From Sphingomonadales bacterium (GTDB taxonomy: Bacteria > Pseudomonadota > Alphaproteobacteria > Sphingomonadales > Sphingomonadaceae), in the NCBI GenBank assembly GCA_027483465.1, contig JAIXUQ010000108.1:161806-225805 (forward strand): 64,000 nt of DNA. The letters run 5' to 3'. Made by a program: the position numbers and the translations under genes. Under the pieces are notes generated by a model, which saw nothing but the letters and a program-made list of their open reading frames with translations, ran no database searches and had not been told where the DNA came from. This document shows, piece by piece, positions 55,045-62,927 of the stretch. Every line of letters starts with the position of its first letter. The first letter of the stretch is position 1.

Positions 55045-56120
55045 CAGATGCCCGCCTCGTCAAGCACGGTCAGATTGCGGGCCACCGCCTCGCCGGCGCG
55101 CCGCACCGGTTCGGGCGCGGCCACCAGCCCCTTGCGGGCCAGATAGCCGCTGCGCCCCCAGGTTGATTCCCGCGCATATTCGGCCAGGAATTCGCGCATG
55201 CCGCGCACCGCGGGCACATGCTGCACCTTCACATACAGATAGAGCGGGCGCGACGCCGGGAAACGGCCGGCGGCGATATTGTCATAGCTGGCCGGGATGC
55301 CGCCCAGCGGCACATCCTTCACCTTGTCGCTGTTTTCCTCGACAAAACTGTAACCGAACACCCCCAGCGCCTGCGGATTGGCGGCAATCTTCTGCACGAT
55401 CAGATTGTCATTCTCGCCGCCCTCGACGAAGGCACCATCCTCGCGCACCTTCTCGCAAATCTGCTTGTGGGCAGCCTCGTCGCGCGCCTTCAGCGCCTGC
55501 ATCGCCGGCTCGCTGTCGCAACCTTTCAGCATGTAAAGCTCGTTGAAACTGTCACGCGTGCCGCTGGTGGGCGGCGGGCCGATCACCTCGATGCGGATGG
55601 CGGGCAGCGCCGGGTTCACATCGGCCCAGGTGCGCGCCCGATTGGGGCCCCGGCCAAAGGGATTGGCGGCCAGCGCCAGATAGATGTCGCGTTCGGTGAG
55701 CGAGGGGAAATCGGCCTCGCGGCTCTGGGCAATCACCAGCCCGTCGATGCCCACCTGCAATTCGATCAGGCCCTTCACGCCATGTTTGGCGCAATCCTCC
55801 AGTTCACTGCGCTTGATCCGGCGCGAGGCATTGGCGGCATCGGGGAACTGCGCGCCCAGCCCGGCGCACATCAGCTTGATGCCGCCGCCGGTGCCGGTCG
55901 ATTCGACGATCGGCGCCGGGAATTCGGGCCATTTGCGCTTGAACTGTTCGGCCACCGCGGTGGTGAAGGGATAGACGGTGGAGGAGCCGACGATGCGGAT
56001 CTGCGTGCGGCTGCCCCCTGAGCAGGCCGCCACCAGCGCCGCTGCCGCTGCCAGCGCCGTCAGGCCCAAGCCCACCCGCGCCGCCCGGCTGTCCCGCGAT
56101 CCCTCCTGCTGCAAGTCCAA
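55044..56120 (-). CDS. pstS: Phosphate-binding lipoprotein PstS
   Basis: The 358-residue precursor has a lipobox LVAAC with Cys33 as the predicted lipidated residue. IRIVGSSTVYPFTTAVAEQFKRK contains the phosphate-binding SSTVYPF loop, and ESTGTGGGIKLMCAG and TSGTRDSFNELYM provide further ligands. It captures periplasmic phosphate for PstCA. The start is uncertain: TTG 56120 has AAGAGG directly adjacent, while an AGGAGGG motif lies inside the frame, and GTG 56075 is an alternative. The gene is 77 bp downstream of a three-repeat Pho box. Confidence 0.93.
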   Translation of the reverse strand: MDLQQEGSRDSRAARVGLGLTALAAAAALVAACSGGSRTQIRIVGSSTVYPFTTAVAEQFKRKWPEFPAPIVESTGTGGGIKLMCAGLGAQFPDAANASRRIKRSELEDCAKHGVKGLIELQVGIDGLVIAQSREADFPSLTERDIYLALAANPFGRGPNRARTWADVNPALPAIRIEVIGPPPTSGTRDSFNELYMLKGCDSEPAMQALKARDEAAHKQICEKVREDGAFVEGGENDNLIVQKIAANPQALGVFGYSFVEENSDKVKDVPLGGIPASYDNIAAGRFPASRPLYLYVKVQHVPAVRGMREFLAEYARESTWGRSGYLARKGLVAAPEPVRRAGEAVARNLTVLDEAGI

Positions 56121-56196
56121 CCTCTTGGTGACGGCGGGCCGAATCGTCCGCGCCGGATATTGCCCCGTGGCACCGCCCTAACGGCGGCCGATGTGG

Positions 56197-56229
56197 CCCT
56201 TATGACGCTTTGGTGACACTTATGTGACG
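56197..56229 (-). promoter_or_regulatory. Pho box (three 11-bp repeats) upstream of pstS
   Basis: Read on the minus strand, three contiguous 11-bp units are CGTCACATAAG, TGTCACCAAAG and CGTCATAAGGG. They follow the PhoB consensus (TGTCA plus an AT-rich half, repeated every 11 bp). The site lies 77 bp upstream of the pstS start and 18 bp past the phoR stop, so PhoB should activate pstSCAB-phoU-phoB from here. Confidence 0.88.
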
Positions 56230-56247
56230 CGGTCGGCGATGATGGCT

Positions 56248-57405
56248 TCAGCCCGGGGCAGCCGGCAGGGTGAAGCTGACCACCGTGCCCTCCCCCTGGC
56301 GGCTGTCGATCTCCAGCCGGCCACGATGCCGCTCCACGATATGCTTGACGATGGCCAGCCCCAGCCCGGTGCCGCCCATGGTGCGGCTGCGCTGCGAATC
56401 CACCCGGTAGAAACGCTCAGTCAGCCGCGGCAGATGCTCGGGGGCGATGCCTTCGCCAATGTCGCGCACGCTGATGCGCACATGATCGCCGCCGGCCACC
56501 AGGCTCACGCTGATCGGCGTGCCGCTGCGGCCATATTTCAGCGCATTGGATACCAGATTGTGCAGCACCTGCAGCACCTGGTCGCGATCGGCGATCACCG
56601 GGGGCAGGCCGGCCGGCTCATCAATCACCAGCTGGCGCTGGTCCGCCTCCAGCCGCATGGCGAGGGTGCGCGCCACCTCGCTGGCGATGCCGGCCAGGTT
56701 CAGCGGCTGGTTGGGCCGGATGAACTTGTCCAGTTCGATGCGCGACAGGCTCATCAGATCATCGATCAACCGGCGCATGCGGTCCGCCTCCTGGGCCATG
56801 ATGCCCAGAAAGCGCTGGCGCGCCGGCTCATCCTCGGCCGCCGGGCCCTGCAATGTCTCGATGAAGCCGGTGAGCGTGGCCAGCGGCGTGCGCAATTCGT
56901 GGCTGGCATTGGCGACGAAATCCACCCGCATCCGCTCGGTCGCCTTGGCCTGGGTCACATCATCCAGCAGCACGATGCAGCGCCCCTCGGCATCGGCCAG
57001 CGCGCGCAGGCGGAAACTGCGGTTGCCCTGCCCCAGCCCGCCGCCACCCAGGCCGGTGATCTCGCGCTCGTCCGAGGCGCCATCAGCCATCACCTGCTCC
57101 ACGGCATCCAGCAGGGCGGGATGGCGCACGGTCAGGCGGATATCGCTGCCCACGATGCGCCGGCCCAGCAGGCTGCACGCCGCGCTGTTGGCCGCCTCCA
57201 CCCAGGTGCCGCGCAGAATCAGCACCGGGCCGTTCAAGCTTTCGATGTGCAGCAGATCGGTGCGCGGCGCGCTGCTCTTGGCCGGCACTGGTTCATCCAG
57301 CGGCGGCGCCGGCGGCGGCGCGGGCTCTGGCGCCGTCACCCGCCCCAGCACATAGCCCAGCAGCATCACCGCCAGCACAAGCAGGGCGATTTCAATCGAG
57401 GTCAT
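56248..57405 (-). CDS. phoR: Phosphate-regulon sensor kinase PhoR
   Basis: The 385-residue protein has one N-terminal membrane helix (IEIALLVLAVMLLGYVLG), a Pro-rich linker (PEPAPPPAPPLDEP), and a PAS-like region. The kinase core has His169 in FVANASHELRTPLATLTGF, the N box HNLVSNALKYG, DIGEGIAPEHLPRLTERFYR and GTGLGLAIVKHIVERH. It phosphorylates PhoB when phosphate is scarce, under control of PhoU and Pst. It overlaps gph by ATGA (57402-57405) and sits upstream of the Pho box, so it is transcribed at least partly with gph, separately from phoB. Confidence 0.94.
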   Translation of the reverse strand: MTSIEIALLVLAVMLLGYVLGRVTAPEPAPPPAPPLDEPVPAKSSAPRTDLLHIESLNGPVLILRGTWVEAANSAACSLLGRRIVGSDIRLTVRHPALLDAVEQVMADGASDEREITGLGGGGLGQGNRSFRLRALADAEGRCIVLLDDVTQAKATERMRVDFVANASHELRTPLATLTGFIETLQGPAAEDEPARQRFLGIMAQEADRMRRLIDDLMSLSRIELDKFIRPNQPLNLAGIASEVARTLAMRLEADQRQLVIDEPAGLPPVIADRDQVLQVLHNLVSNALKYGRSGTPISVSLVAGGDHVRISVRDIGEGIAPEHLPRLTERFYRVDSQRSRTMGGTGLGLAIVKHIVERHRGRLEIDSRQGEGTVVSFTLPAAPG

Positions 57406-58073
57406 GCCAGGCCCAGGCGGGCCAGTGCCGGCACCAGTTCATCGTAATGATCGATCAGCGCATCGGCACCCAGGCCGGCCACCGGCACATCGCTGTAGCC
57501 AAAGCTGACCAGCAGCAGCGGCAGGCCGGCATTGCGCGCGGCCCCGGCATCGGTGGCCGAATCCCCCACGAAGGCCGCACGCGCGGCATCGCCGGCGCAA
57601 GCCGCCAATGTGGCCTGCACATGGGCGGCATCGGGCTTGGCCGCCGGGGCCAGATCGGCGCCGATCACCGCGGCAAAGCGCCCGGTCCAGCCCAGCGCCG
57701 CCACCAGCGCGCGGGCCAGCCCGGTGGGCTTGTTGGTGCAGATGGCCAGCCGGCAGCCGCGCTGCGCCAGCGCATCAAGCGCGCGCTCCACCCCGTCAAA
57801 CGGGCGCGATGCATCGGCGATATGCTCGGCATAATGTTGCAGGAACAAAGGCATCGCCGGCTCGACCAGATCCGGCCGGGCGTCCCCAGTGTCCATCAGA
57901 CCGCGGCTGATCAGCGCCCGCGCACCATGGCCCACCAGATGGCGGACCCGATCCACCGGCAGGGTGGCGCGGCCCAGGCTGGCCAGCACATGGTTCATCG
58001 CACCGGCCAGATCGGGCGCGGTGTCCACCAGCGTGCCGTCAAGATCGAACAAGATGGTGGAAGCCGCTGTCAC
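57402..58073 (-). CDS. gph: Phosphoglycolate phosphatase (HAD family)
   Basis: GTG 58073 gives 223 residues, the normal size. The longer open frame would run into the divergent glmU start. The HAD motifs are FDLDGTLVDTAPDL (nucleophile Asp), AICTNKPTGLA, Lys in APAAKPDAAHV and FVGDSATDAGAARNAG. It removes phosphate from 2-phosphoglycolate produced in DNA repair or by oxygenase reactions. Its stop overlaps phoR. It is divergent from glmU across 98 bp. Confidence 0.9.
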   Translation of the reverse strand: MTAASTILFDLDGTLVDTAPDLAGAMNHVLASLGRATLPVDRVRHLVGHGARALISRGLMDTGDARPDLVEPAMPLFLQHYAEHIADASRPFDGVERALDALAQRGCRLAICTNKPTGLARALVAALGWTGRFAAVIGADLAPAAKPDAAHVQATLAACAGDAARAAFVGDSATDAGAARNAGLPLLLVSFGYSDVPVAGLGADALIDHYDELVPALARLGLA

Positions 58074-58171
58074 CCCGCCGGCCGTGCCTGAAAAATGTTG
58101 CAGTTGGGTGACATGGTTGCGCCCGGTTCCGCCACTTTTCAAGTCTGTGGCGCTGTGGCAAGGCGCGGGTC

Positions 58172-59518
58172 GTGACAAGCACCGCCACGCCCTTTGCCGC
58201 CATCATCCTTGCCGCCGGCATGGGCACGCGCATGAAATCGGGTCGGCACAAGGTGTTGCACCCGATCGCCGGCAAGCCGATGCTCCGCCACCTGATGGAC
58301 AGCCTGGCCGAACTGGGCCCGGCGCGCACGGTGGTGGTGGCCGGCGCCCTGCTGGAGCAGGTGGCCGCGGAAGTGGCGGGCCGGGCCGAGGTGGCGGTGC
58401 AGCAGCCGCAGCTTGGCACCGGCCATGCCGTGCAGCAGGCGCAAGCGCCGCTGGCGGGTTTCGACGGCAGGGTCCTCATCCTCTACGGCGATGCGCCGCT
58501 GGTGCCGGCCGCGACCATGCAACGGCTGCTCGATGCGCTCAGCGATGATGTGGCGGTGGCGGTGCTGGGCTTCCGCCCGGCCGATCCAGGTGCCTATGGC
58601 CGCATCATCGCCCGCGATGGCAGCATCGCCAAAATGGTGGAGTTCAAGGATGCCAGCCCGGCCGAACGGGCGGAAACCCTGTGCAATTCCGGCCTGATGG
58701 CCGTGAACGCGGGCGATCTGTTCGCCCTGCTGGCACGCGTGACCAACGAAAACGCCGCCGGCGAATATTATCTGCCCGACATCGTGGGCCTGGCCATCGC
58801 CGATGGCCGCCGCTGCACCGTGATCGAAACCGCGCCCGACGAGGTGGCCGGTGCCAACAGCCGCGCCGAACTGGCCGCGCTGGAGGCGATTTTCCAGCGC
58901 CGCCGCCGCGCCGAACTGATGGCCGCCGGCGTTTCGATGCAGGCCCCCGAAACCGTGTTCCTGGCCGCCGACACGGCGATTGCCGCCGATGTGTTCATCG
59001 AACCCTTTGTGGTGTTTGGCCCCGGCGTGCGCATCGCGGCTGGCACCATCATTCGCGCCCACAGCCATATCGAAGGGGCCAGCATCGGTCCCGGCTGCGA
59101 GATCGGGCCGTTTGCCCGGCTGCGCCCCGGCACCGTGCTGGGCCGGGGTGTGAAGATCGGCAATTTCGTTGAAACCAAGAAGGCCGTGCTGGGCGATGGC
59201 GCCAAGGCCAATCATCTTTCCTATCTGGGCGATGCCGATGTGGGGCCGGCGGCCAATATCGGCGCGGGCACCATCACCTGCAATTATGACGGGTTTTTCA
59301 AGTACAAGACCAGCATCGGCACCGGCGCCTTCATCGGTTCGAACAGCGCGCTGGTGGCACCGGTCACCATCGGGGACGGCGCCATCGTGGGCGCCGGCAG
59401 CACCATCACCGGCGATGTGGGCAGCGATGCGCTGGCAGTGGCGCGCGGCCGGCAGGATGAACGGCCCGGCTGGGCGGCGCGCTTCCGCAGCCTCCAATCG
59501 GCCAAGAAAGGCAGCTGA
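58172..59518 (+). CDS. glmU: Bifunctional UDP-N-acetylglucosamine pyrophosphorylase / GlcN-1-P acetyltransferase GlmU
   Basis: GTG 58172 opens a 448-residue protein. The N-terminal uridyltransferase domain has FAAIILAAGMGTRMKSGRHKVLHPIAGKPM, QLGTGHAVQQ and YGDAPLV. The C-terminal left-handed beta-helix acetyltransferase has FVETKKAVLGDGAKANHLSYLGDADVG and GAGTITCNYDGFFKYKTSIG. It makes UDP-GlcNAc for peptidoglycan and lipopolysaccharide. glmS follows after two bases, so the two steps are encoded as one unit. Confidence 0.97.
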   Translation: MTSTATPFAAIILAAGMGTRMKSGRHKVLHPIAGKPMLRHLMDSLAELGPARTVVVAGALLEQVAAEVAGRAEVAVQQPQLGTGHAVQQAQAPLAGFDGRVLILYGDAPLVPAATMQRLLDALSDDVAVAVLGFRPADPGAYGRIIARDGSIAKMVEFKDASPAERAETLCNSGLMAVNAGDLFALLARVTNENAAGEYYLPDIVGLAIADGRRCTVIETAPDEVAGANSRAELAALEAIFQRRRRAELMAAGVSMQAPETVFLAADTAIAADVFIEPFVVFGPGVRIAAGTIIRAHSHIEGASIGPGCEIGPFARLRPGTVLGRGVKIGNFVETKKAVLGDGAKANHLSYLGDADVGPAANIGAGTITCNYDGFFKYKTSIGTGAFIGSNSALVAPVTIGDGAIVGAGSTITGDVGSDALAVARGRQDERPGWAARFRSLQSAKKGS

Positions 59519-59520
59519 AC

Positions 59521-61347
59521 ATGTGCGGCATCATCGGCATCCTGTCTGGCGCACCCGTGGCCGATCGGCTGATCGATGGCCTCCGCCGGCTGGAGTATCG
59601 CGGCTATGACAGTGCCGGCATTGCCACCATCCATGACGGGGTGATGGACCGCCGCCGCGCGTCGGGGAAGCTGGCCAACCTGGCCCAGGCCCTGGTGCAG
59701 GATCCGCTGCCCGGCAGCATCGGCATCGCGCATACACGCTGGGCCACGCATGGCGCCCCCACCACCGGCAATGCCCACCCGCACGCCACCGAGAATGTGT
59801 GCCTGGTGCACAATGGCATCATCGAGAATTTCAAGCCGCTGCGGGCCGAAGTGCTGGCGGCCGGGCGCACGCTGTCCTCGCAAACCGATACCGAGGTGGT
59901 GGCGCATCTGCTTGAACTGGCCTTGGCCGGCGGGGCCAGCCCCGATGCGGCGGTGGCCCAGGTGCTCAAGCGGCTGCACGGCGCCTTCAGTTTTGCCATC
60001 CTGTTCAAATCCGATCCCGACATTCTTTATGGTGCGCGGCGCGGCTCCCCGTTGGTGGTGGGCCGGGGCGAAGGCGAGATGTTCCTCGGCTCCGACGCGC
60101 TGGGCCTGGCGCCCTTCACCAACCGCATCGCCTATCTGGAAGAGGGCGACTGGGCGAAGCTGAGCCGCGATGGCGCCCGCATCTTCGATGCCGATGACCA
60201 GCCGGTCGAGCGCAGCTTCATCACCTCATCGGCCAGCGCGGCGGTGATGGAGAAGGGCAATCACCGCCACTATATGGAAAAGGAAATCCACGAGCAGCCG
60301 ATCGTGGTGGCGCAAACGCTGGGCGCCTATCTTGATCCGCTGGCCGAGACGGTGGCGCTGCCCAGCGCCCTGCCCTTTGATCTGGCCGATGTGAAGCGCG
60401 TGCAGATCATCGCTTGCGGCACCGCGCTGCTGGCCGGCCATGTCGCCTCCTACTGGATCGAGCAGTTGGCCCGCGTGCCGGTCGCCATCGAGAACGCATC
60501 CGAATATCGCTATCGCGATCCGGTGTACGAGCCGGGCGGCCTTGCCCTGTTCATCAGCCAGTCGGGCGAGACGGCCGACACACTGGCCGCCCTGCGCCAC
60601 GCCGCGGCCGGCGGCCAGATGGTGGCGGCGGTGGTCAATGTCGACACCTCAACCATGGCCCGCGAAACCCAGTTGCTGCTGCCCACCCACGCCGGGCCGG
60701 AAGTGGGCGTTGCCTCCACCAAGGCCTTCACCTGCCAGCTTTCGGTGCTGGCCGCCTTTGCCATCGCGCTGGGCAAGGCCAAGGGCCGGATCGATGCCAC
60801 CGAAGAGGCGCGGCTGGTTCATCTGCTCACCGAGGTGCCGGCCGCGATGAACGCCGCACTGAAGACCGAGGAGCGCATCGCCGCCCTCGCCCCCACCCTC
60901 GCCAAGGCGCGCGACATTCTCTACATCGGGCGCGGTCCGGATTATCCGATGGCGCTGGAAGGCGCACTGAAGCTGAAGGAAATCAGCTATATCCACGCCG
61001 AAGGCTATGCCGCGGGCGAGCTCAAGCACGGCCCCATCGCCCTGATTGACGAGCATGTGCCGGTGATCGTGATCGCGCCATCGGGCCCGCGCTTTGAAAA
61101 GACCGTGTCCAACATGCAGGAGGTGATGGCGCGCGGTGGCCGCGTCGTGCTGATCTCCGATGCGCCGGGATTGGCCGCCCATGGCCAGGGCACGATGGCC
61201 GGCATCAGCCTGCCCGCGGTCGATCCGTTCATCAGCCCGCTGGTCAGCGCCATTCCGGTGCAGCTGCTGGCCTATCATGTTGCCCTGGCCAAGGGCACCG
61301 ACGTTGACCAGCCGCGCAACCTCGCCAAATCGGTGACGGTGGAATAG
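59521..61347 (+). CDS. glmS: Glutamine--fructose-6-phosphate aminotransferase GlmS
   Basis: The 608-residue enzyme begins MCGIIGILSG, with Cys2 as the glutaminase nucleophile after Met removal. The N-terminal amidotransferase domain has TRWATHGAPTTGNAHPH and HNGIIENF. Two SIS domains follow (IIACGTALLAGHVASYWIEQ, FISQSGETADTLAAL, IGRGPDYPMALEGALKLKEISYIHAEGYAAGELKHGP), and it ends in the conserved DQPRNLAKSVTVE. It makes glucosamine-6-phosphate from fructose-6-phosphate and glutamine. No obvious glmS ribozyme or riboswitch space exists, because glmU ends 2 bp upstream. Confidence 0.98.
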   Translation: MCGIIGILSGAPVADRLIDGLRRLEYRGYDSAGIATIHDGVMDRRRASGKLANLAQALVQDPLPGSIGIAHTRWATHGAPTTGNAHPHATENVCLVHNGIIENFKPLRAEVLAAGRTLSSQTDTEVVAHLLELALAGGASPDAAVAQVLKRLHGAFSFAILFKSDPDILYGARRGSPLVVGRGEGEMFLGSDALGLAPFTNRIAYLEEGDWAKLSRDGARIFDADDQPVERSFITSSASAAVMEKGNHRHYMEKEIHEQPIVVAQTLGAYLDPLAETVALPSALPFDLADVKRVQIIACGTALLAGHVASYWIEQLARVPVAIENASEYRYRDPVYEPGGLALFISQSGETADTLAALRHAAAGGQMVAAVVNVDTSTMARETQLLLPTHAGPEVGVASTKAFTCQLSVLAAFAIALGKAKGRIDATEEARLVHLLTEVPAAMNAALKTEERIAALAPTLAKARDILYIGRGPDYPMALEGALKLKEISYIHAEGYAAGELKHGPIALIDEHVPVIVIAPSGPRFEKTVSNMQEVMARGGRVVLISDAPGLAAHGQGTMAGISLPAVDPFISPLVSAIPVQLLAYHVALAKGTDVDQPRNLAKSVTVE

Positions 61348-61358
61348 CGCGGTGCCCA

Positions 61359-61377
61359 GCCGGGGGGCGCCCCCGGC
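61359..61377. terminator. GC-rich hairpin between convergent glmS and msrA
   Basis: GCCGGGGG (61359-61366) and CCCCCGGC (61370-61377) are perfect arms with loop GCG, in the 53 bp between the two stops. No T-run follows. Confidence 0.45.
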
Positions 61378-61400
61378 CGTCACGCCTCCTGCCGGCCGCC

Positions 61401-61934
61401 TCAGCGCTTGAGGCGGGCGGCGTAAGTCTTGCGGAACTTGGCCAGCTTGGGCCCCACCACGGCCACGCAATAGCCGTTCTTCGTGCCATTCTTTTCGAAA
61501 TAGCGTTGATGATAGGCCTCCGCCGGCCACCAGGGCGCATTGGGCTCGATCCGTGTCACGATCGGCGCGTCCCAATTGGCCTGGTTGCGGGCGATGGCGG
61601 CTTCGGCTTCCACCGCCTGCACGCCATTCTGCGGGAAGATCGCCGAACGATATTGCGTTCCGACATCGGCCCCCTGGCGGTTCAGCGTGGTGGGATCATG
61701 CGTGTGGAAGAAAATGTCCAAAATTTCAGCATAGCTGATCTCGTCGGCGTCAAAGACGATGCGCACCGCCTCGGCATGGCCGGTTTGACCTGAACAAACC
61801 GCCTCATAACTGGGATTTGCCGTGGAACCGCCAATATAGCCGGACTCCACCGCCTTCACGCCGCGCAGATCATCGAAGACCGCTTCGGTGCACCAGAAGC
61901 ACCCACCGGCAATTATTGCAGTTTGCTCTGTCAT
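61401..61934 (-). CDS. msrA: Peptide methionine-(S)-S-oxide reductase MsrA
   Basis: ATG 61934 gives 177 residues. The catalytic site is [17 protein letters not shown], followed by [54 protein letters not shown] and the late [17 protein letters not shown]. MsrA reduces methionine S-sulfoxide in oxidised proteins with thioredoxin. It has no signal peptide, so it is cytoplasmic. It stands alone, divergent from the LuxR-type gene across about 156 bp. Confidence 0.96.
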   Translation of the reverse strand: MTEQTAIIAGGCFWCTEAVFDDLRGVKAVESGYIGGSTANPSYEAVCSGQTGHAEAVRIVFDADEISYAEILDIFFHTHDPTTLNRQGADVGTQYRSAIFPQNGVQAVEAEAAIARNQANWDAPIVTRIEPNAPWWPAEAYHQRYFEKNGTKNGYCVAVVGPKLAKFRKTYAARLKR

Positions 61935-62090
61935 TATGGCCTCGTTGTAAAGCAAAAATTTACCGTTTGCGGTGAAACATCAACCCAGCATCCCGGGCAT
62001 AGGCGCGCGGGGCGCAGGTCGGCAAGGGGCGGGGCCGGCCGACAGAACGTCGCAGCGTGGAGCGGCGGGACTTGGGGGTTTTGCGTCACG

Positions 62091-62861
62091 ATGTTTGACG
62101 ATTTGCAGTTGCTTGTGCGTGCCGTGCGGAATGTGTCAACCCTCACCGATCTGGGCCTCGTCATGACCGACGCGACGCGGCTCCTGGGCTTTGATCATTA
62201 TGCCGTGGTGCAAACCGGTGCCGCCAGCCCGCTGGGCCGGCTGCAACTCAGCGATTTTCCCGATCAATGGGTCAACCATCTGGCCCTCAGCGGCCTGATT
62301 GCCCATGATCCCGTGCTGCTGGCTTGCGAGCGCAGCAGCACGCCCTTTGCCTGGAGCAATCTTTCGGCGCTGGTGCCGATGACGCGGCATCACCATGATT
62401 ACATGGCCCGCGCCCGCGAGGCCGGCCTTGCCGAGGGCTACACGGTGCCAATTCACATGCCGGGCCATTTGTCGGGCCTTGTCAGCTTTGCGGTGGCCGA
62501 TCCTGATCGCCTGCCCGGCCGCAGCCTGCCGGGCGCGCATTATCTGGCCAGTTTCGCCTTTGAAGCGGCCCGGCGGCTGGCCCAGGACGGGGCTCAGCGC
62601 GCCGCCGAAGGCCCGGCCAACAGCGCCCGCCCCCGCCTCACCCAGCGCCAGATCGATTGCCTGGTGCTGTCGGCGCGCGGCAAATCCAACTGGGTGGCCG
62701 GCCAGTTGCTCGGCCTGTCGTCAGGCACGGTGCACAAATATCTGGAAGCCGCCAAGCAGCGCTATGGCGTGTCCAGCCGCACCGAACTGGTGGTGCGCGC
62801 CCTGTTCGATGGCCAAATCAGCTTTGCTGATGTGATGGGTGACAGCCGCCCCAGCCACTGA
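62091..62861 (+). CDS. LuxR-type regulator with autoinducer-binding domain, no adjacent luxI
   Basis: ATG 62091 gives 256 residues, typical for TraR/LuxR proteins. The N-terminal ligand domain keeps the positions of TraR Trp57 (Trp60, FPDQW), Asp70-Pro71 (Asp73-Pro74, AHDPV), Trp85 (Trp88, PFAW) and Gly113 (Gly116, AEGYTVP). The equivalent of Tyr61 is Leu64. The C-terminal helix-turn-helix is LTQRQIDCLVLSARGKSNWVAGQLLGLSSGTVHKYLEAAKQRYG. Such proteins bind acyl-homoserine lactones or related signals. No synthase gene lies in the window, so it is a candidate solo, divergent from msrA and upstream of an MFS gene. Confidence 0.87.
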   Translation: MFDDLQLLVRAVRNVSTLTDLGLVMTDATRLLGFDHYAVVQTGAASPLGRLQLSDFPDQWVNHLALSGLIAHDPVLLACERSSTPFAWSNLSALVPMTRHHHDYMARAREAGLAEGYTVPIHMPGHLSGLVSFAVADPDRLPGRSLPGAHYLASFAFEAARRLAQDGAQRAAEGPANSARPRLTQRQIDCLVLSARGKSNWVAGQLLGLSSGTVHKYLEAAKQRYGVSSRTELVVRALFDGQISFADVMGDSRPSH

Positions 62862-62927
62862 TAAGCCTTTGCCCCAAGACGGCGGGCCGGGGCGCAGACA
62901 CCGGGCACGGCCAAATTTGCGGGGTGG

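Noticed and set aside
59519..59520. glmS ribozyme or leader riboswitch
   Set aside because: glmS starts two bases after glmU, leaving no room for an RNA element.
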